Of a stretch of 64,000 nucleotides of DNA, positions 8,129 through 16,517 are shown piece after piece; the first letter of the stretch is position 1; each line of letters starts with the position of its first letter. The notes under the pieces were generated by a model, which had not been told where the DNA came from, did not search any database, and saw only the letters and a program-made list of their open reading frames with translations. The position numbers were made by a program, and so were the translations under genes. The stretch is from Paenibacillus marchantiophytorum (GTDB taxonomy: Bacteria > Bacillota > Bacilli > Paenibacillales > NBRC-103111). The stretch covers positions 19,953 through 83,952 of the forward strand of contig NZ_BMHE01000034.1 in the NCBI RefSeq assembly GCF_014640555.1, read 5' to 3'.

Positions 8129-9610
8129 CTATCCGCAAGTACAGTTAAGAACGGGTTTGCGCGCGGCGAGTGCTTCGTCCATTCGGCTGACTACGGTGGT
8201 GTAAGGGGCATTTTTGACCAATTCCGGATTTTCTTCGGCTTCTTTGGAGATGGCAATCATCGTATCGATAAATTCATCCAACGTCTGTTTGCTTTCCGTT
8301 TCTGTTGGCTCAATCATGATGCATTCTTCCACGCTGAGCGGGAAATAAATGGTTGGTGGGTGATAGCCAAAGTCGAGCAAGCGCTTGGCAATGTCCAGCG
8401 TGCGGACACCCAGTTTCTTCTGCCTGTTGCCGGAAAGCACGAATTCATGTTTGCAGAAACGTGGATGAGGCACATCGAAATACGGTGTTAACCGGGCAAG
8501 CATGTAATTGGCATTGAGCACGGCGTATTCGGAAACTTTGCGCAAGCCTTCAGGACCGAGTGTGCGGATGTACGTATACGCCCGAACAAGAATGCCGAAG
8601 TTGCCGTAGTAGCCTTTGACGCGTCCGATCGTTTGCGGATAGTTGTAGTCGAAATAGAAGCTGCCGTCATCGCGTTTGGCAACCAGCGGTGTTGGGAGGA
8701 AAGGGATCAGCCTTTCCTTGACACCGACGGGACCAGCGCCAGGACCGCCTCCCCCGTGCGGCGTGCTCATCGTTTTGTGCAAGTTGAGATGCACCACATC
8801 GAAGCCCATGTCGCCTGGTCGCGTGATGCCCATAATCGCGTTGGCATTGGCTCCGTCGTAATAGAGGAGTCCGCCCGCGGCGTGGACGATCTCAGCAATT
8901 TCGACGATTTGTTCTTCGAACAAGCCGAGTGTGTTCGGATTCGTGAGCATGAGCGCTGCGGTATCTGGGCCAACCGCGCGACGCAGTTCATCGAGGTTGA
9001 CGAGGCCGCGGTCGTTCGACTTGATCGTGACCGTTTCGAAGCCGGCGACTGTAGCGCTGGCCGGATTGGTGCCATGGGCAGAGTCAGGGCAGATGACTTT
9101 GGTTCTTTTCTCGCCGCGGCTTTCATGGTAGGAACGAATCATCATGAGTCCAGTCCACTCGCCATGAGCGCCGGCCGCAGGCTGAAGGGTTACACGATCC
9201 ATGCCGGTGAGGGCTTCAAGATCATGCTGGAGATTATAGAGCAGCTCCAATGCGCCTTGCAGCGATTCTTCGGGTTGGTACGGATGTATTTTGGCGAAGC
9301 CTGGGAAGCGGGCTACGTCTTCATTAATTTTGGGGTTGTATTTCATCGTACACGAGCCGAGTGGATAGAAACCGTTATCGACACCGAAGTTTCGGCGGGA
9401 AAGGGCGGTGTAGTGACGGATTACGTCTACTTCGTACACCTCAGGAAGGTCTGGAGCCTGCTTGCGCATGAACTTCGCAGGCAGCGCTTCATCGAAGTTC
9501 AGCTCTGGCACGTCAGATTCAGGCAAGGCATAGGCGACACGACCGGGATGGCTCATTTCGAAAATGAGCGCTTTGCCGTCGGCTTTCACATTCACGTTGT
9601 TTTCGCTCAT
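8129..9610 (-). CDS. gcvPB: Glycine dehydrogenase (decarboxylating) subunit 2, P-protein beta half
   Basis: 493 residues. With GcvPA it forms the pyridoxal-phosphate P-protein of the glycine cleavage system, which decarboxylates glycine and passes the aminomethyl group to lipoyl-GcvH. The PLP lysine lies in HLNLHKTMSTPHGGGGPG, and ANANAIMGITRPGDMG is also typical. The length fits the split P-protein of Firmicutes. Its ATG overlaps the gcvPA stop by 4 bases, so the two subunits are translationally coupled. The tail CTCG carries two cysteines. It is the last gene of the riboswitch-controlled operon; I see no clear terminator before the pseudogene. Confidence 0.97.
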   Translation of the reverse strand: MSENNVNVKADGKALIFEMSHPGRVAYALPESDVPELNFDEALPAKFMRKQAPDLPEVYEVDVIRHYTALSRRNFGVDNGFYPLGSCTMKYNPKINEDVARFPGFAKIHPYQPEESLQGALELLYNLQHDLEALTGMDRVTLQPAAGAHGEWTGLMMIRSYHESRGEKRTKVICPDSAHGTNPASATVAGFETVTIKSNDRGLVNLDELRRAVGPDTAALMLTNPNTLGLFEEQIVEIAEIVHAAGGLLYYDGANANAIMGITRPGDMGFDVVHLNLHKTMSTPHGGGGPGAGPVGVKERLIPFLPTPLVAKRDDGSFYFDYNYPQTIGRVKGYYGNFGILVRAYTYIRTLGPEGLRKVSEYAVLNANYMLARLTPYFDVPHPRFCKHEFVLSGNRQKKLGVRTLDIAKRLLDFGYHPPTIYFPLSVEECIMIEPTETESKQTLDEFIDTMIAISKEAEENPELVKNAPYTTVVSRMDEALAARKPVLNCTCG

Positions 9611-10965
9611 ACGAGTTCCTCCAATACGGTGGCGAAGGCGTCGATATCTTCGCGCGTTCTTTGCTCGGTAACGGCAATCAGCATATGGCCGGCCAGTTCG
9701 GGATAGTCGCGGCCGAGGTCGTAGCCGCCGATGATGTTATGCTGCAGGAGCTTGCTGTTCAGCTCCTGGACGTTCGCGCCGTCCGGCAATTGGACGGCGA
9801 ATTCATTGAAGTAGCTGCCGGTGAATGGCAGCTTGAATTTGCTTGACGCGGTGAGTCGATTCGCCGCGTAATGGGCTTTCTGGACGTTGAGCTTGCCGAC
9901 GTCCTGAATGCCCTGCTTGCCCATCGTGGACAAGTACACGGATGCGCAGAGCGCGAGAAGCGCTTGGTTGGAGCAGATATTCGACGTGGCTTTCTCACGT
10001 CGGATGTGCTGCTCCCGCGCTTGCAGCGTGAGCACGAAGCCGCGCTTGCCGGCGCGGTCCACGGTTTGGCCCACGATGCGCCCCGGCATGCGGCGCATCA
10101 AGGCTTCGGCGACGGCGAAGTAGCCGCACGTCGGCCCGCCCAGCGAAGCTGGGATGCCGAGCGGCTGGCAGTCGCCGACGACGATGTCAGCGCCGAGCTT
10201 GCCCGGCGCTTCCAGCAGCCCGAGCGTGAGCGGATTGGCGCTCACGACGAGCAGCGCGCCCGCGCCGTGCGCGAGGGGCTCCACGGCCGCGATATCCTCC
10301 AAGCAGCCGAAGAAATTCGGCGATTGGAGGATGACCGCGGCGGCCTTGTCGCCCTCGAGCTTGGAAGTGAGGTCATCGAAGTCCGTCACGCCTTCGGGCG
10401 TGAGGGAGATCTCGACCACTTCCAGGTTCAGCCCGCGGGCGGTCGTGCTAAGAATCGCGCGCGCCTCCGGGTGCACAGCGCGGGAGACGAGCAGCCGGCT
10501 GCGCTTCGTTGCGCCGCTGGCCAGGGCTCCGGCTTCGGCCAGGGCCGTCGCGCCGTCGTACATCGAGGCGTTCGCCACGGCCATGCCGGTAAGCTCGCAG
10601 ATGTACGACTGAAATTCGAAAATCGCCTGCAGCTCCCCCTGGCTGATTTCCGGTTGGTAAGGCGTATACGCAGTGTAGAACTCTGAGCGTGAGATGACGT
10701 GATTGATTACCACGGGAAGGTGATGATCGTAGATGCCAGCGCCGAGGAAGCTGGCATAGCGGTCGAAGTCGGCGTTGCGGCCCGCCAAGCCGCGCATATA
10801 ACGCAGCAGGCCTTGCTCATCGAGCGCCTTGGAGACGTTCAGTTCACCCTGAAAGCGAACCTGTTGCGGAATATCCTGAAACATCTCTTCCAGGGAGGAG
10901 ATGCCGATAGTGTCCAGCATTTCTTTCTGATCCTGCTCAGTAATCGGTAAGTAACGGTGTTTCAT
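9607..10965 (-). CDS. gcvPA: Glycine dehydrogenase (decarboxylating) subunit 1, P-protein alpha half
   Basis: 452 residues, normal for the alpha half of the split P-protein. MKHRYLPITEQDQKEMLDTIG is the family N-terminus (first 20 residues shown by MKHRYLP and onward), and YTPYQPEISQGELQAIFEFQ is highly characteristic. GcvPA lacks the PLP lysine and supports the active site made by GcvPB. A GAGGAG ribosome binding site precedes the ATG. It starts 36 bases after the gcvT stop. The 10.0-10.6 kb part is very GC-rich, which creates long antisense ORFs without coding character. Confidence 0.97.
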   Translation of the reverse strand: MKHRYLPITEQDQKEMLDTIGISSLEEMFQDIPQQVRFQGELNVSKALDEQGLLRYMRGLAGRNADFDRYASFLGAGIYDHHLPVVINHVISRSEFYTAYTPYQPEISQGELQAIFEFQSYICELTGMAVANASMYDGATALAEAGALASGATKRSRLLVSRAVHPEARAILSTTARGLNLEVVEISLTPEGVTDFDDLTSKLEGDKAAAVILQSPNFFGCLEDIAAVEPLAHGAGALLVVSANPLTLGLLEAPGKLGADIVVGDCQPLGIPASLGGPTCGYFAVAEALMRRMPGRIVGQTVDRAGKRGFVLTLQAREQHIRREKATSNICSNQALLALCASVYLSTMGKQGIQDVGKLNVQKAHYAANRLTASSKFKLPFTGSYFNEFAVQLPDGANVQELNSKLLQHNIIGGYDLGRDYPELAGHMLIAVTEQRTREDIDAFATVLEELV

Positions 10966-11001
10966 GACGGGAAGGCTCCTCTCGCATGTCGTTTAATCTG
11001 C

Positions 11002-12093
11002 CTATGATTTTCTTTTATAAAAAGGGGTCGCAACGACGTTGGCCTTCACCTGAGCCCCTCTGATTTCAACCGTTAGCTCGCTGCCCAAAGCACTGTAAGC
11101 GGAGTCGATTAACGCCAGCCCCACATTCGTTTTGAACGTTGGGGATTGTGTGCCAGTCGTGATTTCACCGATCTGCTTGCCTTCCGCATAAACGGGATAA
11201 TGGGGGCGCGGAATACCGCGTTCGATCATTTCAATACCGACTAGCTTGCGGGGAGTCCCGTTTGCTTTTTGTCCTGCGATCACCTCGCGGCCGATGAAAT
11301 CACCTTTATCCAGCTTGACGAAATAAGAGAGTCCGGCTTCCAGCGGCGTAATGTCCTGTGACAACTCTTGCCCATAAAGCGGCAGCCGCGCCTCAAAACG
11401 CAGCGTGTCACGCGCCCCTAAACCTGCCGGGACAAGGCTATGTTCCTGCCCTGCCTCAAGAAGGAGCTTCCATAGCGCCACAGCATCCTTTTGATCAATA
11501 TAAAGTTCAAATCCATCCTCGCCTGTATAGCCTGTGCGCGATATGAGCGCCTTGATTCCCTTGACGTCTGCCTCAGGCAGGAAGCGAAACGTTTTCAAGG
11601 ATTGAATAGGGGCATCTGTCACTTTGGCCAAAATGTGCTCGGCATGCGGTCCTTGCAGTGCGAGCATAGCGGTTTCGTCCGAGATATTGGCAAGCTCTAC
11701 CTGGCCACTGAGATTTTGCTGCATCCAAGCGAGATCCTTGTCGATGTTGGACGCATTGATGACAAGCATATAGCTGTTATCACTCACCTTGTATACGAGC
11801 AGATCGTCGACAACACCGCCGCTGGGATAGCACATGAGGCTATATTGGCACTGGCCTGTTGCAAGCTTCGAGGCGTCATTCGTCGTGATGCGTTGTATAA
11901 AAGCAAGGGCGTCCTCCCCGCTCACGTTGACTTCGCCCATATGGGACACATCAAAAAGTCCGGCTTGCTGCCTGACGGCATCGTGCTCTTTTTGAATCCC
12001 GGCGAACTGCACAGGCAGCTCCCAGCCGCCGAAATCAATGACTCTTGCTCCATGCTCCGCATAAATCGGGAAGAGCGGTGTTCGTTTTAGCAT
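11002..12093 (-). CDS. gcvT: Aminomethyltransferase, T-protein of the glycine cleavage system
   Basis: 363 residues from the ATG at 12093, which has GAAGGTGAGG about 7 bases upstream; an in-frame ATG at 12120 adds nine residues and has no such site. GcvT transfers the methylene carbon from aminomethyl-lipoyl-GcvH to tetrahydrofolate, giving 5,10-methylene-THF and ammonia. LFDVSHMGEV near the N-terminus, LGARDTLRFEA and the GYTGEDGFELY stretch are family signatures of the folate-binding fold. It is the first gene of gcvT-gcvPA-gcvPB and lies directly behind the tandem glycine riboswitch. Confidence 0.97.
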   Translation of the reverse strand: MLKRTPLFPIYAEHGARVIDFGGWELPVQFAGIQKEHDAVRQQAGLFDVSHMGEVNVSGEDALAFIQRITTNDASKLATGQCQYSLMCYPSGGVVDDLLVYKVSDNSYMLVINASNIDKDLAWMQQNLSGQVELANISDETAMLALQGPHAEHILAKVTDAPIQSLKTFRFLPEADVKGIKALISRTGYTGEDGFELYIDQKDAVALWKLLLEAGQEHSLVPAGLGARDTLRFEARLPLYGQELSQDITPLEAGLSYFVKLDKGDFIGREVIAGQKANGTPRKLVGIEMIERGIPRPHYPVYAEGKQIGEITTGTQSPTFKTNVGLALIDSAYSALGSELTVEIRGAQVKANVVATPFYKRKS

Positions 12094-12164
12094 GCTCGCA
12101 ACCTCACCTTCGTTCCACATTTTGTATACTGTTTATGTTGCCCGAAACATTGTCATGGGCATGC

Positions 12165-12207
12165 AAAAAAGAGCAAAAAGTATGAAACACAAACATACCT
12201 TTTGCCC
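12165..12207 (-). terminator. Riboswitch-linked intrinsic terminator (expression platform) before gcvT
   Basis: On the minus strand GGGCAAAAGGTATG pairs with CATACTTTTTGCTC around a 9-base loop and is followed by six T. The 5' arm begins at the last bases of the second glycine aptamer, so formation of the terminator and of aptamer helix P1 should be mutually exclusive. This is the arrangement of a transcriptional ON switch. Confidence 0.8.
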
Positions 12208-12400
12208 TGTCCTTTGTACCTGAGAGTTGCCTCGAGCGAACTAACGTTCTTCGAGTTTCCCCTTGGGTGTCCGATTCTCCGCCAATTGCGGTGATCGAAG
12301 CTCTCCAGAGTTGCGTCCGATACAGGTCCTTTTGCCTGAGAGATTCACCACTTCGGGCTTACTCCTTCGGCGCCGCGTACTTGCGTTGCGGTCTCTCCCT
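12200..12400 (-). promoter_or_regulatory. Tandem glycine riboswitch
   Basis: Two glycine aptamers lie in series on the minus strand. The first starts with GGGAGAGACC near 12399, contains GCCGAAGGAGTAA, and ends with CTCTCAGGCAAAAGGACC near 12323. The second starts with GGAGAGC near 12306, contains CCAAGGGGAAAC, and ends with CTCTCAGGTACAAAGGAC near 12208. These are the conserved elements of the gcvT riboswitch class. Glycine binding is known to turn on cleavage-system genes. The terminator at 12165-12207 is the likely expression platform. The divergent gcvH lies outside its control. Confidence 0.95.
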
Positions 12401-12431
12401 ATACCATCATTCGCCAATATTTAATTACTTT

Positions 12432-12462
12432 ATTATTTGCCCAAGTTGGTGGGAATTGTCAA
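12432..12462 (-). promoter_or_regulatory. Candidate sigma-A promoter of the gcvT operon
   Basis: On the minus strand a perfect TTGACA (-35) at 12457-12462 is followed 19 bases later by AATAAT (-10, five of six). Transcription would start about 25 bases before the first glycine aptamer. The 19-base spacer is slightly long. Confidence 0.5.
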
Positions 12463-12563
12463 CTGCAACTTTTAAGAACATATTTTGGAGTCCCGCCTTG
12501 ACTTTGATGTTCCGCTTAGATTAAGCTAAAAGCAAAATTTGCGGGTAAGCGAGGCGTTAATCG

Positions 12564-12953
12564 ATGAGTGAAGTACAAGCCAATTTGTTATACACCAAAG
12601 ACCATGAGTGGGTAGAGAAGCTGTCGGATACGGTTGTACGTGTGGGCATTACCGATTTTGCCCAAGATCAATTGGGTGATATTGTGTTTGTGGAACTTCC
12701 TAAGGTCGGAACAGCTATTACCGCGAACGAAAGCATCGGGAGTGTGGAATCCGTCAAAACGGTTTCAGATATTTTTTCTCCCATTTCAGGCAAAGTGACG
12801 GCTGTGAACAGTGCATTGGAAGGTTCTCCTGAACTCGTGAACAGCGCGTCTTTCAGCGAAGGCTGGATGGTTGAAGTGGAAGTATCGGGTGCTGATGCCT
12901 TGGAAGGCTTGCTTACAGCAGACGAATACGCGTCGTACATTGGCAATGACTAG
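12564..12953 (+). CDS. gcvH: Glycine cleavage system H-protein
   Basis: 129 residues, the usual size. GcvH carries the lipoyl arm that shuttles the aminomethyl group between P-, T- and L-proteins. The lipoylated lysine is K65 in GSVESVKTVSDIFSPISG. YTKDHEWV near the N-terminus and GITDFAQDQLGDIVFVELP are family signatures. It is divergent from gcvT-gcvPA-gcvPB and not behind the glycine riboswitch. A TTGACT at 12498 could be its -35, with only a weak -10 downstream. The ribosome binding site (AAGCGAGG) is modest. The protein also serves in lipoate relay in some Firmicutes, which might explain separate control. Confidence 0.97.
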   Translation: MSEVQANLLYTKDHEWVEKLSDTVVRVGITDFAQDQLGDIVFVELPKVGTAITANESIGSVESVKTVSDIFSPISGKVTAVNSALEGSPELVNSASFSEGWMVEVEVSGADALEGLLTADEYASYIGND

Positions 12954-13350
12954 ATAGATCAAGGAATGGAGAGCTTCTCTCATATTCTTCGCGCAAAAGC
13001 AGTAAAAACCGAATGATTATTTTTCTCTAGGATAAACAGGTCCGAGCATTAGTATAGTATCTTTGGAGTAGTTGACGAAGAATAAAAGAACTCTTACAAA
13101 TACTTTATGGAGCTGCATTGTAGAGAGTTCCCGAATTTGCTGTTTAAATACTAAGGCATTCTATCCCACAAATTGAGTGGAAAGAATGCTTTTTTACATT
13201 AACTTCTTAATCTAATAATTAATGCTCATTAAATGTTAATTGTTATATATCGACAAATAACTCCATCTTTTTCATGACAAAATAGGAAATAAGTGCTAAA
13301 ATAGATGTAAATATCAGGAATTTTATTAGAGAAATAGGGAGAGTGTAGTT
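12954..13350. other. AT-rich intergenic region after gcvH
   Basis: No ORF with a ribosome binding site is seen. The region contains the terminator at 13156 and, from about 13196, the AT-rich leader and promoter region of the downstream lipoprotein. Base composition drops sharply compared with the gcv genes. Confidence 0.5.
13156..13195 (+). terminator. Intrinsic terminator downstream of gcvH
   Basis: GCATTCT-atccCAC pairs with GTGgaaAGAATGC across a short loop (one mismatch/bulge) and is followed by six T. Confidence 0.75.
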
Positions 13351-14040
13351 TTGAAGAAGCTATTAATAGGTTCAATTGTTTTACTGATAGTTTTATCTGG
13401 GTGTACATCTGCAAAATACAAGCAAAGTATTGAAGCAGGAAATAAGGCGCTCGTTGATAAGAAATATGCCGAAGCGGTTACAGCATTTTCTACAGCAGTT
13501 GCTGAGGAGCCTAAAAATGCTGAAGCCAAACAAAAGTTAGATGACGCAAAAATAAAACAAGATGAAGAAATAAAAGCAAAAGAAGAGGCTGAGAAAAAAG
13601 CAAAAGAAGAAGCCGAGAAGAAAGAAAAAGATGCAGTTAGCAAATATGTAACCAGTATTAAAGAAACAACTAATCAACTATTGACTATTAATACTAATTG
13701 GGATCAATTGCGTAAGGCCTCCGCAAGTGGGGAAGTGGACAATGCAACATTTGGTAAGTTGGTTTCAGATAAATTTATTCCGGCTGCAACTACTCTAGTA
13801 GAAAAAATACAAAAAGTTTCAGCACCTTCAGAAGAAATTCGTCTAATTCATGAGTTATACATTTCATCTGCAGAAAAGCAACAACAAGCTTTTACAGAAA
13901 TAGTAGCTGCAATTAATTCAGGTGATATGTCCAAGATTACAAAAGCTAATCAACTCCTTACAGATGCCCAGAAATCTGAAAGAGATTATGTTGCAAAGTT
14001 AAAACCAATTTTAGATAAATACAAGTTATCTATTGAATAG
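13351..14040 (+). CDS. Lipoprotein with TPR-like and charged coiled-coil region
   Basis: 229 residues from a TTG start with AGGGAGAG 6 bases upstream. MKKLLIGSIVLLIVLSGC is a lipoprotein signal with lipobox LSGC (Cys18). Residues ~22-60 look like one tetratricopeptide repeat (AGNKALVDKKYAEAVTAFSTAV). Residues ~62-95 are a Lys/Glu coiled coil (EEAEKKAKEEAEKKEKD), followed by an all-helical domain to the end. It would be anchored on the outer face of the membrane. No function is assignable. The gene is clearly AT-richer than its neighbours and lies between two terminators as a single transcription unit, so it may have been acquired by transfer. Confidence 0.8.
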   Translation: MKKLLIGSIVLLIVLSGCTSAKYKQSIEAGNKALVDKKYAEAVTAFSTAVAEEPKNAEAKQKLDDAKIKQDEEIKAKEEAEKKAKEEAEKKEKDAVSKYVTSIKETTNQLLTINTNWDQLRKASASGEVDNATFGKLVSDKFIPAATTLVEKIQKVSAPSEEIRLIHELYISSAEKQQQAFTEIVAAINSGDMSKITKANQLLTDAQKSERDYVAKLKPILDKYKLSIE

Positions 14041-14093
14041 GATTTCGTAAATAAGAAAAATGATAGTTGGCAATTCAAAGAGCATATTGTAAG

Positions 14094-14129
14094 AGAAGCA
14101 TACAAGTTAAACTGTATGCTTCTTTTTTA
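14094..14129 (+). terminator. Intrinsic terminator after the AT-rich lipoprotein
   Basis: AGAAGCATAC and GTATGCTTCT form a perfect 10-bp stem with a 10-base loop, followed by six T. Confidence 0.85.
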
Positions 14130-14195
14130 TTTTAAAGATGTAGTCAAATGTTCCTACCAACACTGTTAGTATTATTACTTTAAAGGAGGTTTACC

Positions 14196-14291
14196 ATGTT
14201 ATCGTCTAAGAAAAAGTTAGTTTGCAAAATGGTTTTATGCGCGTTATTGGTTGTTGCAGGGGGGCCAGTTTATTTGGAATTCAGAAGGTGA
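14196..14291 (+). CDS. 31-codon ORF with strong ribosome binding site, possibly frameshifted
   Basis: AAAGGAGG lies 6 bases before an ATG that opens a 31-residue peptide: a basic N-terminus (MLSSKKKLVCK) and a hydrophobic stretch (MVLCALLVVAGG), like a signal peptide or single membrane helix. It ends at TGA 14289-14291. A run of six G at 14261-14266 sits just after the hydrophobic part. Removing one G would change the frame and extend the peptide to about 51 residues ending SSNWKTVFL. It may be a real small membrane peptide, a slippage-prone gene, or the truncated head of a lost exported protein. The terminator at 14382 closes this unit. Confidence 0.45.
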   Translation: MLSSKKKLVCKMVLCALLVVAGGPVYLEFRR

Positions 14292-14381
14292 TCTTCCTGT
14301 AGGCAGTCTCGTGCTCCTGCTATCTTCCAACTGGAAAACTGTTTTCCTGTGACGGTTAAGTGGTTATTCGTCCTCAAAGCT

Positions 14382-14432
14382 AATAGGCTGCTCGCCAGTG
14401 TTCAACTGGCAAAGCAGCCTATTGTTCTTTTT
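14382..14432 (+). terminator. Strong intrinsic terminator
   Basis: AATAGGCTGCT...GCCAGT pairs with ACTGGC...AGCAGCCTATT (17 bp with a minor bulge), followed by GTTCTTTTT. It lies just upstream of the serine hydrolase gene. Confidence 0.85.
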
Positions 14433-14532
14433 CAAGAACAATAGGTTCACTCTGCGTTCATATAAATTTGATATGATTTCTCAAGGAAGTCATGACTTCG
14501 TTATCAAAAATAGGAAGAATGTTGGAGGCTCT

Positions 14533-16461
14533 ATGAACTCATTGTCTATGAAGAAGATCTCTCGTACAATGCTGATATGGATGCTGCTGATCGTTGGGGT
14601 GGGGACTGGTTTTATGGGGACTCAGGCATCGGCGGCGGGAGCAGCAGATTTGAACGATGATGTCCAGTTAACGGCATTTATTGATGGTATTATGAAAGCG
14701 AATATGGATAATTTCAAAATTCCAGGGACGGTCGTCACGATCGTCAAGGATGGGAAGATCATGCTGGCTAAGGGTTATGGTCACGCTAACCTGGAAGAAG
14801 GCACGCTGGTTAACCCTGAGACCAGCCTGTTCCGGATTGCTTCAACAACGAAGCTGTTTACATGGACCGCGGTCATGCAATTGGTCGAGCAGGGGAAGAT
14901 CGATCTTAATACCGACGTCAATACGTATTTAAAAACTGTGAAACTACCGTCCACCTATTCGCAGCCAGTTACGATGCATCATCTCATGACCCATACGGCC
15001 GGATTTGAGGAAGGGGGCGTTGGTTATCAAATCACGACCGATCCTGGGAAACTGCCGGTATCGATTTCGGAAACGCTTGCCAAGCATATGCCAGCGCTTG
15101 TTCGGCCACCGGGCGAGATGATGTCCTATTCCAACTATGGAGCCGCGCTGGCTGGACTCATTGTCGAAGAAGTTAGCGGTATGCCTTACAATGACTACAT
15201 TCAGACCCATATCTTTGATCTGCTCCAAATGAAATATGCTACTGTGCAGGAGCCGATTTCAGTGTCTTTAGAGCCCTATGCCATGCTCGGCTATGCGCGA
15301 GAAAACGGCAAATTCGTAACCAAGCCACCTACTTTCGAAGGGGGGTTCCGACCTGCAGGATCAGCGGCGGTTTCGGCGATTGATATGGCCCATTTCATGA
15401 TTGCCCATCTACAGGATGGACGTTATGCCGGCAAACAAATGCTAAAGCCCGAAACGCTCAGATTGATGCAATCACCTGCTTTCCAGTTTGATGAGCGATT
15501 GCCGGGTATGGATCTTGGCTTCATCGAACAGAGAATGAACGGATTGCGGGTTATTTCTCATGGAGGCGCCGACACGCTGTTCACGACGGAATTATATCTT
15601 GTCCCTGACAAGAAAATCGGGATTTTCGTTTCTTCAAGCGGAGGCGATGGAGGAGCGTCAGCGTCAGGGTTGGCGAAAGCCTTTTTCGATCGCTACTATC
15701 CAGCCCAAGCAGTCAAACTGCCGCCAGTGTCAGCCGAACTTGAGAAGGACGTGCAGAAGTATGCCGGTTCTTATCAATTCACGCGTCGAAACCACAGTGA
15801 TATCGATAAGTTTTTCAGTTTCCTGTCGCAGATCAGCATTGGGGTGACAGATAACCGACTCTCGATTGGGAGCGGAGCGGAGCAGCAAGTATTCGCTCCG
15901 ATTGGACCAAATTTATTCCAGGATGTCGAAAGCGCGCACCAAATCGGATTCCGCACGGATGCTTCTGGCAAAGTCACTCACCTGCTGCTTGATATTCTTC
16001 CTGGAATGCCGCTCGAACCGACACCGCTGCTCGATCGTTCGAAGTTCTGGTTTGTATTGCTCGGCATCTCGGTTATTCTGTTCATCAGCGTATTGCTAGG
16101 GTCAGCCTATCGCAGACGCGACATTAAAGCGATGCCGAAATGGCAAAAATGGGCAATCCGGTTGTCCACTGCTACCGCTGTTTGGGCGCTGGCGACTCTC
16201 ATGGCCACGTTCCTCGTGGTGTTGAATATGGATTTGCTGGACCGACTTAGCCGCATTACGCAGCAGTTGAATCTGTATTTATTCATGCCCATCATCCTGG
16301 TCGGATTGACGGTGACGATGGTGGCTTTTGCAGTCATGGCATGGAAAGGCAGCTACTGGACGGCGCTCAAGCGCGTGCATTACACGCTCGTTGTATTAGC
16401 ATCAGTGGTTATGAGTTTATTTTACTATCATTGGAATTTACTGGGGTGGCAGTTTGGTTGA
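14533..16461 (+). CDS. Membrane-anchored serine hydrolase, beta-lactamase class C / PBP4 fold
   Basis: 642 residues from the ATG at 14533, preceded by TTGGAGGC; upstream in-frame ATGs run through a terminator and lack a ribosome binding site. A signal peptide ends near TQASAAGA. The hydrolase domain carries S104-T-T-K107 (nucleophile motif), Y199-S-N and H343-G-G, the three motifs of the class C beta-lactamase/esterase/D-aminopeptidase fold. After a linker domain, four hydrophobic segments lie in the C-terminal ~150 residues. It is thus an extracytoplasmic enzyme held by a C-terminal membrane domain, as in several Paenibacillus and Bacillus penicillin-binding-protein relatives. The two-component pair follows 56 bases later and may sense cell-wall stress with it. 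The substrate is unknown. Confidence 0.9.
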   Translation: MNSLSMKKISRTMLIWMLLIVGVGTGFMGTQASAAGAADLNDDVQLTAFIDGIMKANMDNFKIPGTVVTIVKDGKIMLAKGYGHANLEEGTLVNPETSLFRIASTTKLFTWTAVMQLVEQGKIDLNTDVNTYLKTVKLPSTYSQPVTMHHLMTHTAGFEEGGVGYQITTDPGKLPVSISETLAKHMPALVRPPGEMMSYSNYGAALAGLIVEEVSGMPYNDYIQTHIFDLLQMKYATVQEPISVSLEPYAMLGYARENGKFVTKPPTFEGGFRPAGSAAVSAIDMAHFMIAHLQDGRYAGKQMLKPETLRLMQSPAFQFDERLPGMDLGFIEQRMNGLRVISHGGADTLFTTELYLVPDKKIGIFVSSSGGDGGASASGLAKAFFDRYYPAQAVKLPPVSAELEKDVQKYAGSYQFTRRNHSDIDKFFSFLSQISIGVTDNRLSIGSGAEQQVFAPIGPNLFQDVESAHQIGFRTDASGKVTHLLLDILPGMPLEPTPLLDRSKFWFVLLGISVILFISVLLGSAYRRRDIKAMPKWQKWAIRLSTATAVWALATLMATFLVVLNMDLLDRLSRITQQLNLYLFMPIILVGLTVTMVAFAVMAWKGSYWTALKRVHYTLVVLASVVMSLFYYHWNLLGWQFG

Positions 16462-16517
16462 TGCCGCCTTCCGCCCATAAGGGACTAATTCGAAAGAAAT
16501 TGGAGATGTGAAGGCGC

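Noticed and set aside
8633..9706. Long plus-strand ORF (357 codons) opposite gcvPB
   Set aside because: Its sequence is the antisense of a highly conserved gene, has no ribosome binding site and no recognisable domain. It arises from high GC at third codon positions.
9871..10686. Plus-strand ORF (271 codons) opposite gcvPA
   Set aside because: Antisense shadow in the GC-rich part of gcvPA; composition is dominated by Arg, Ala and Glu as in shadow frames.
12267..12524. Plus-strand ORF (85 codons) across the glycine riboswitch
   Set aside because: It is antisense to the tandem aptamer, lacks a ribosome binding site, and the riboswitch explains the sequence conservation.
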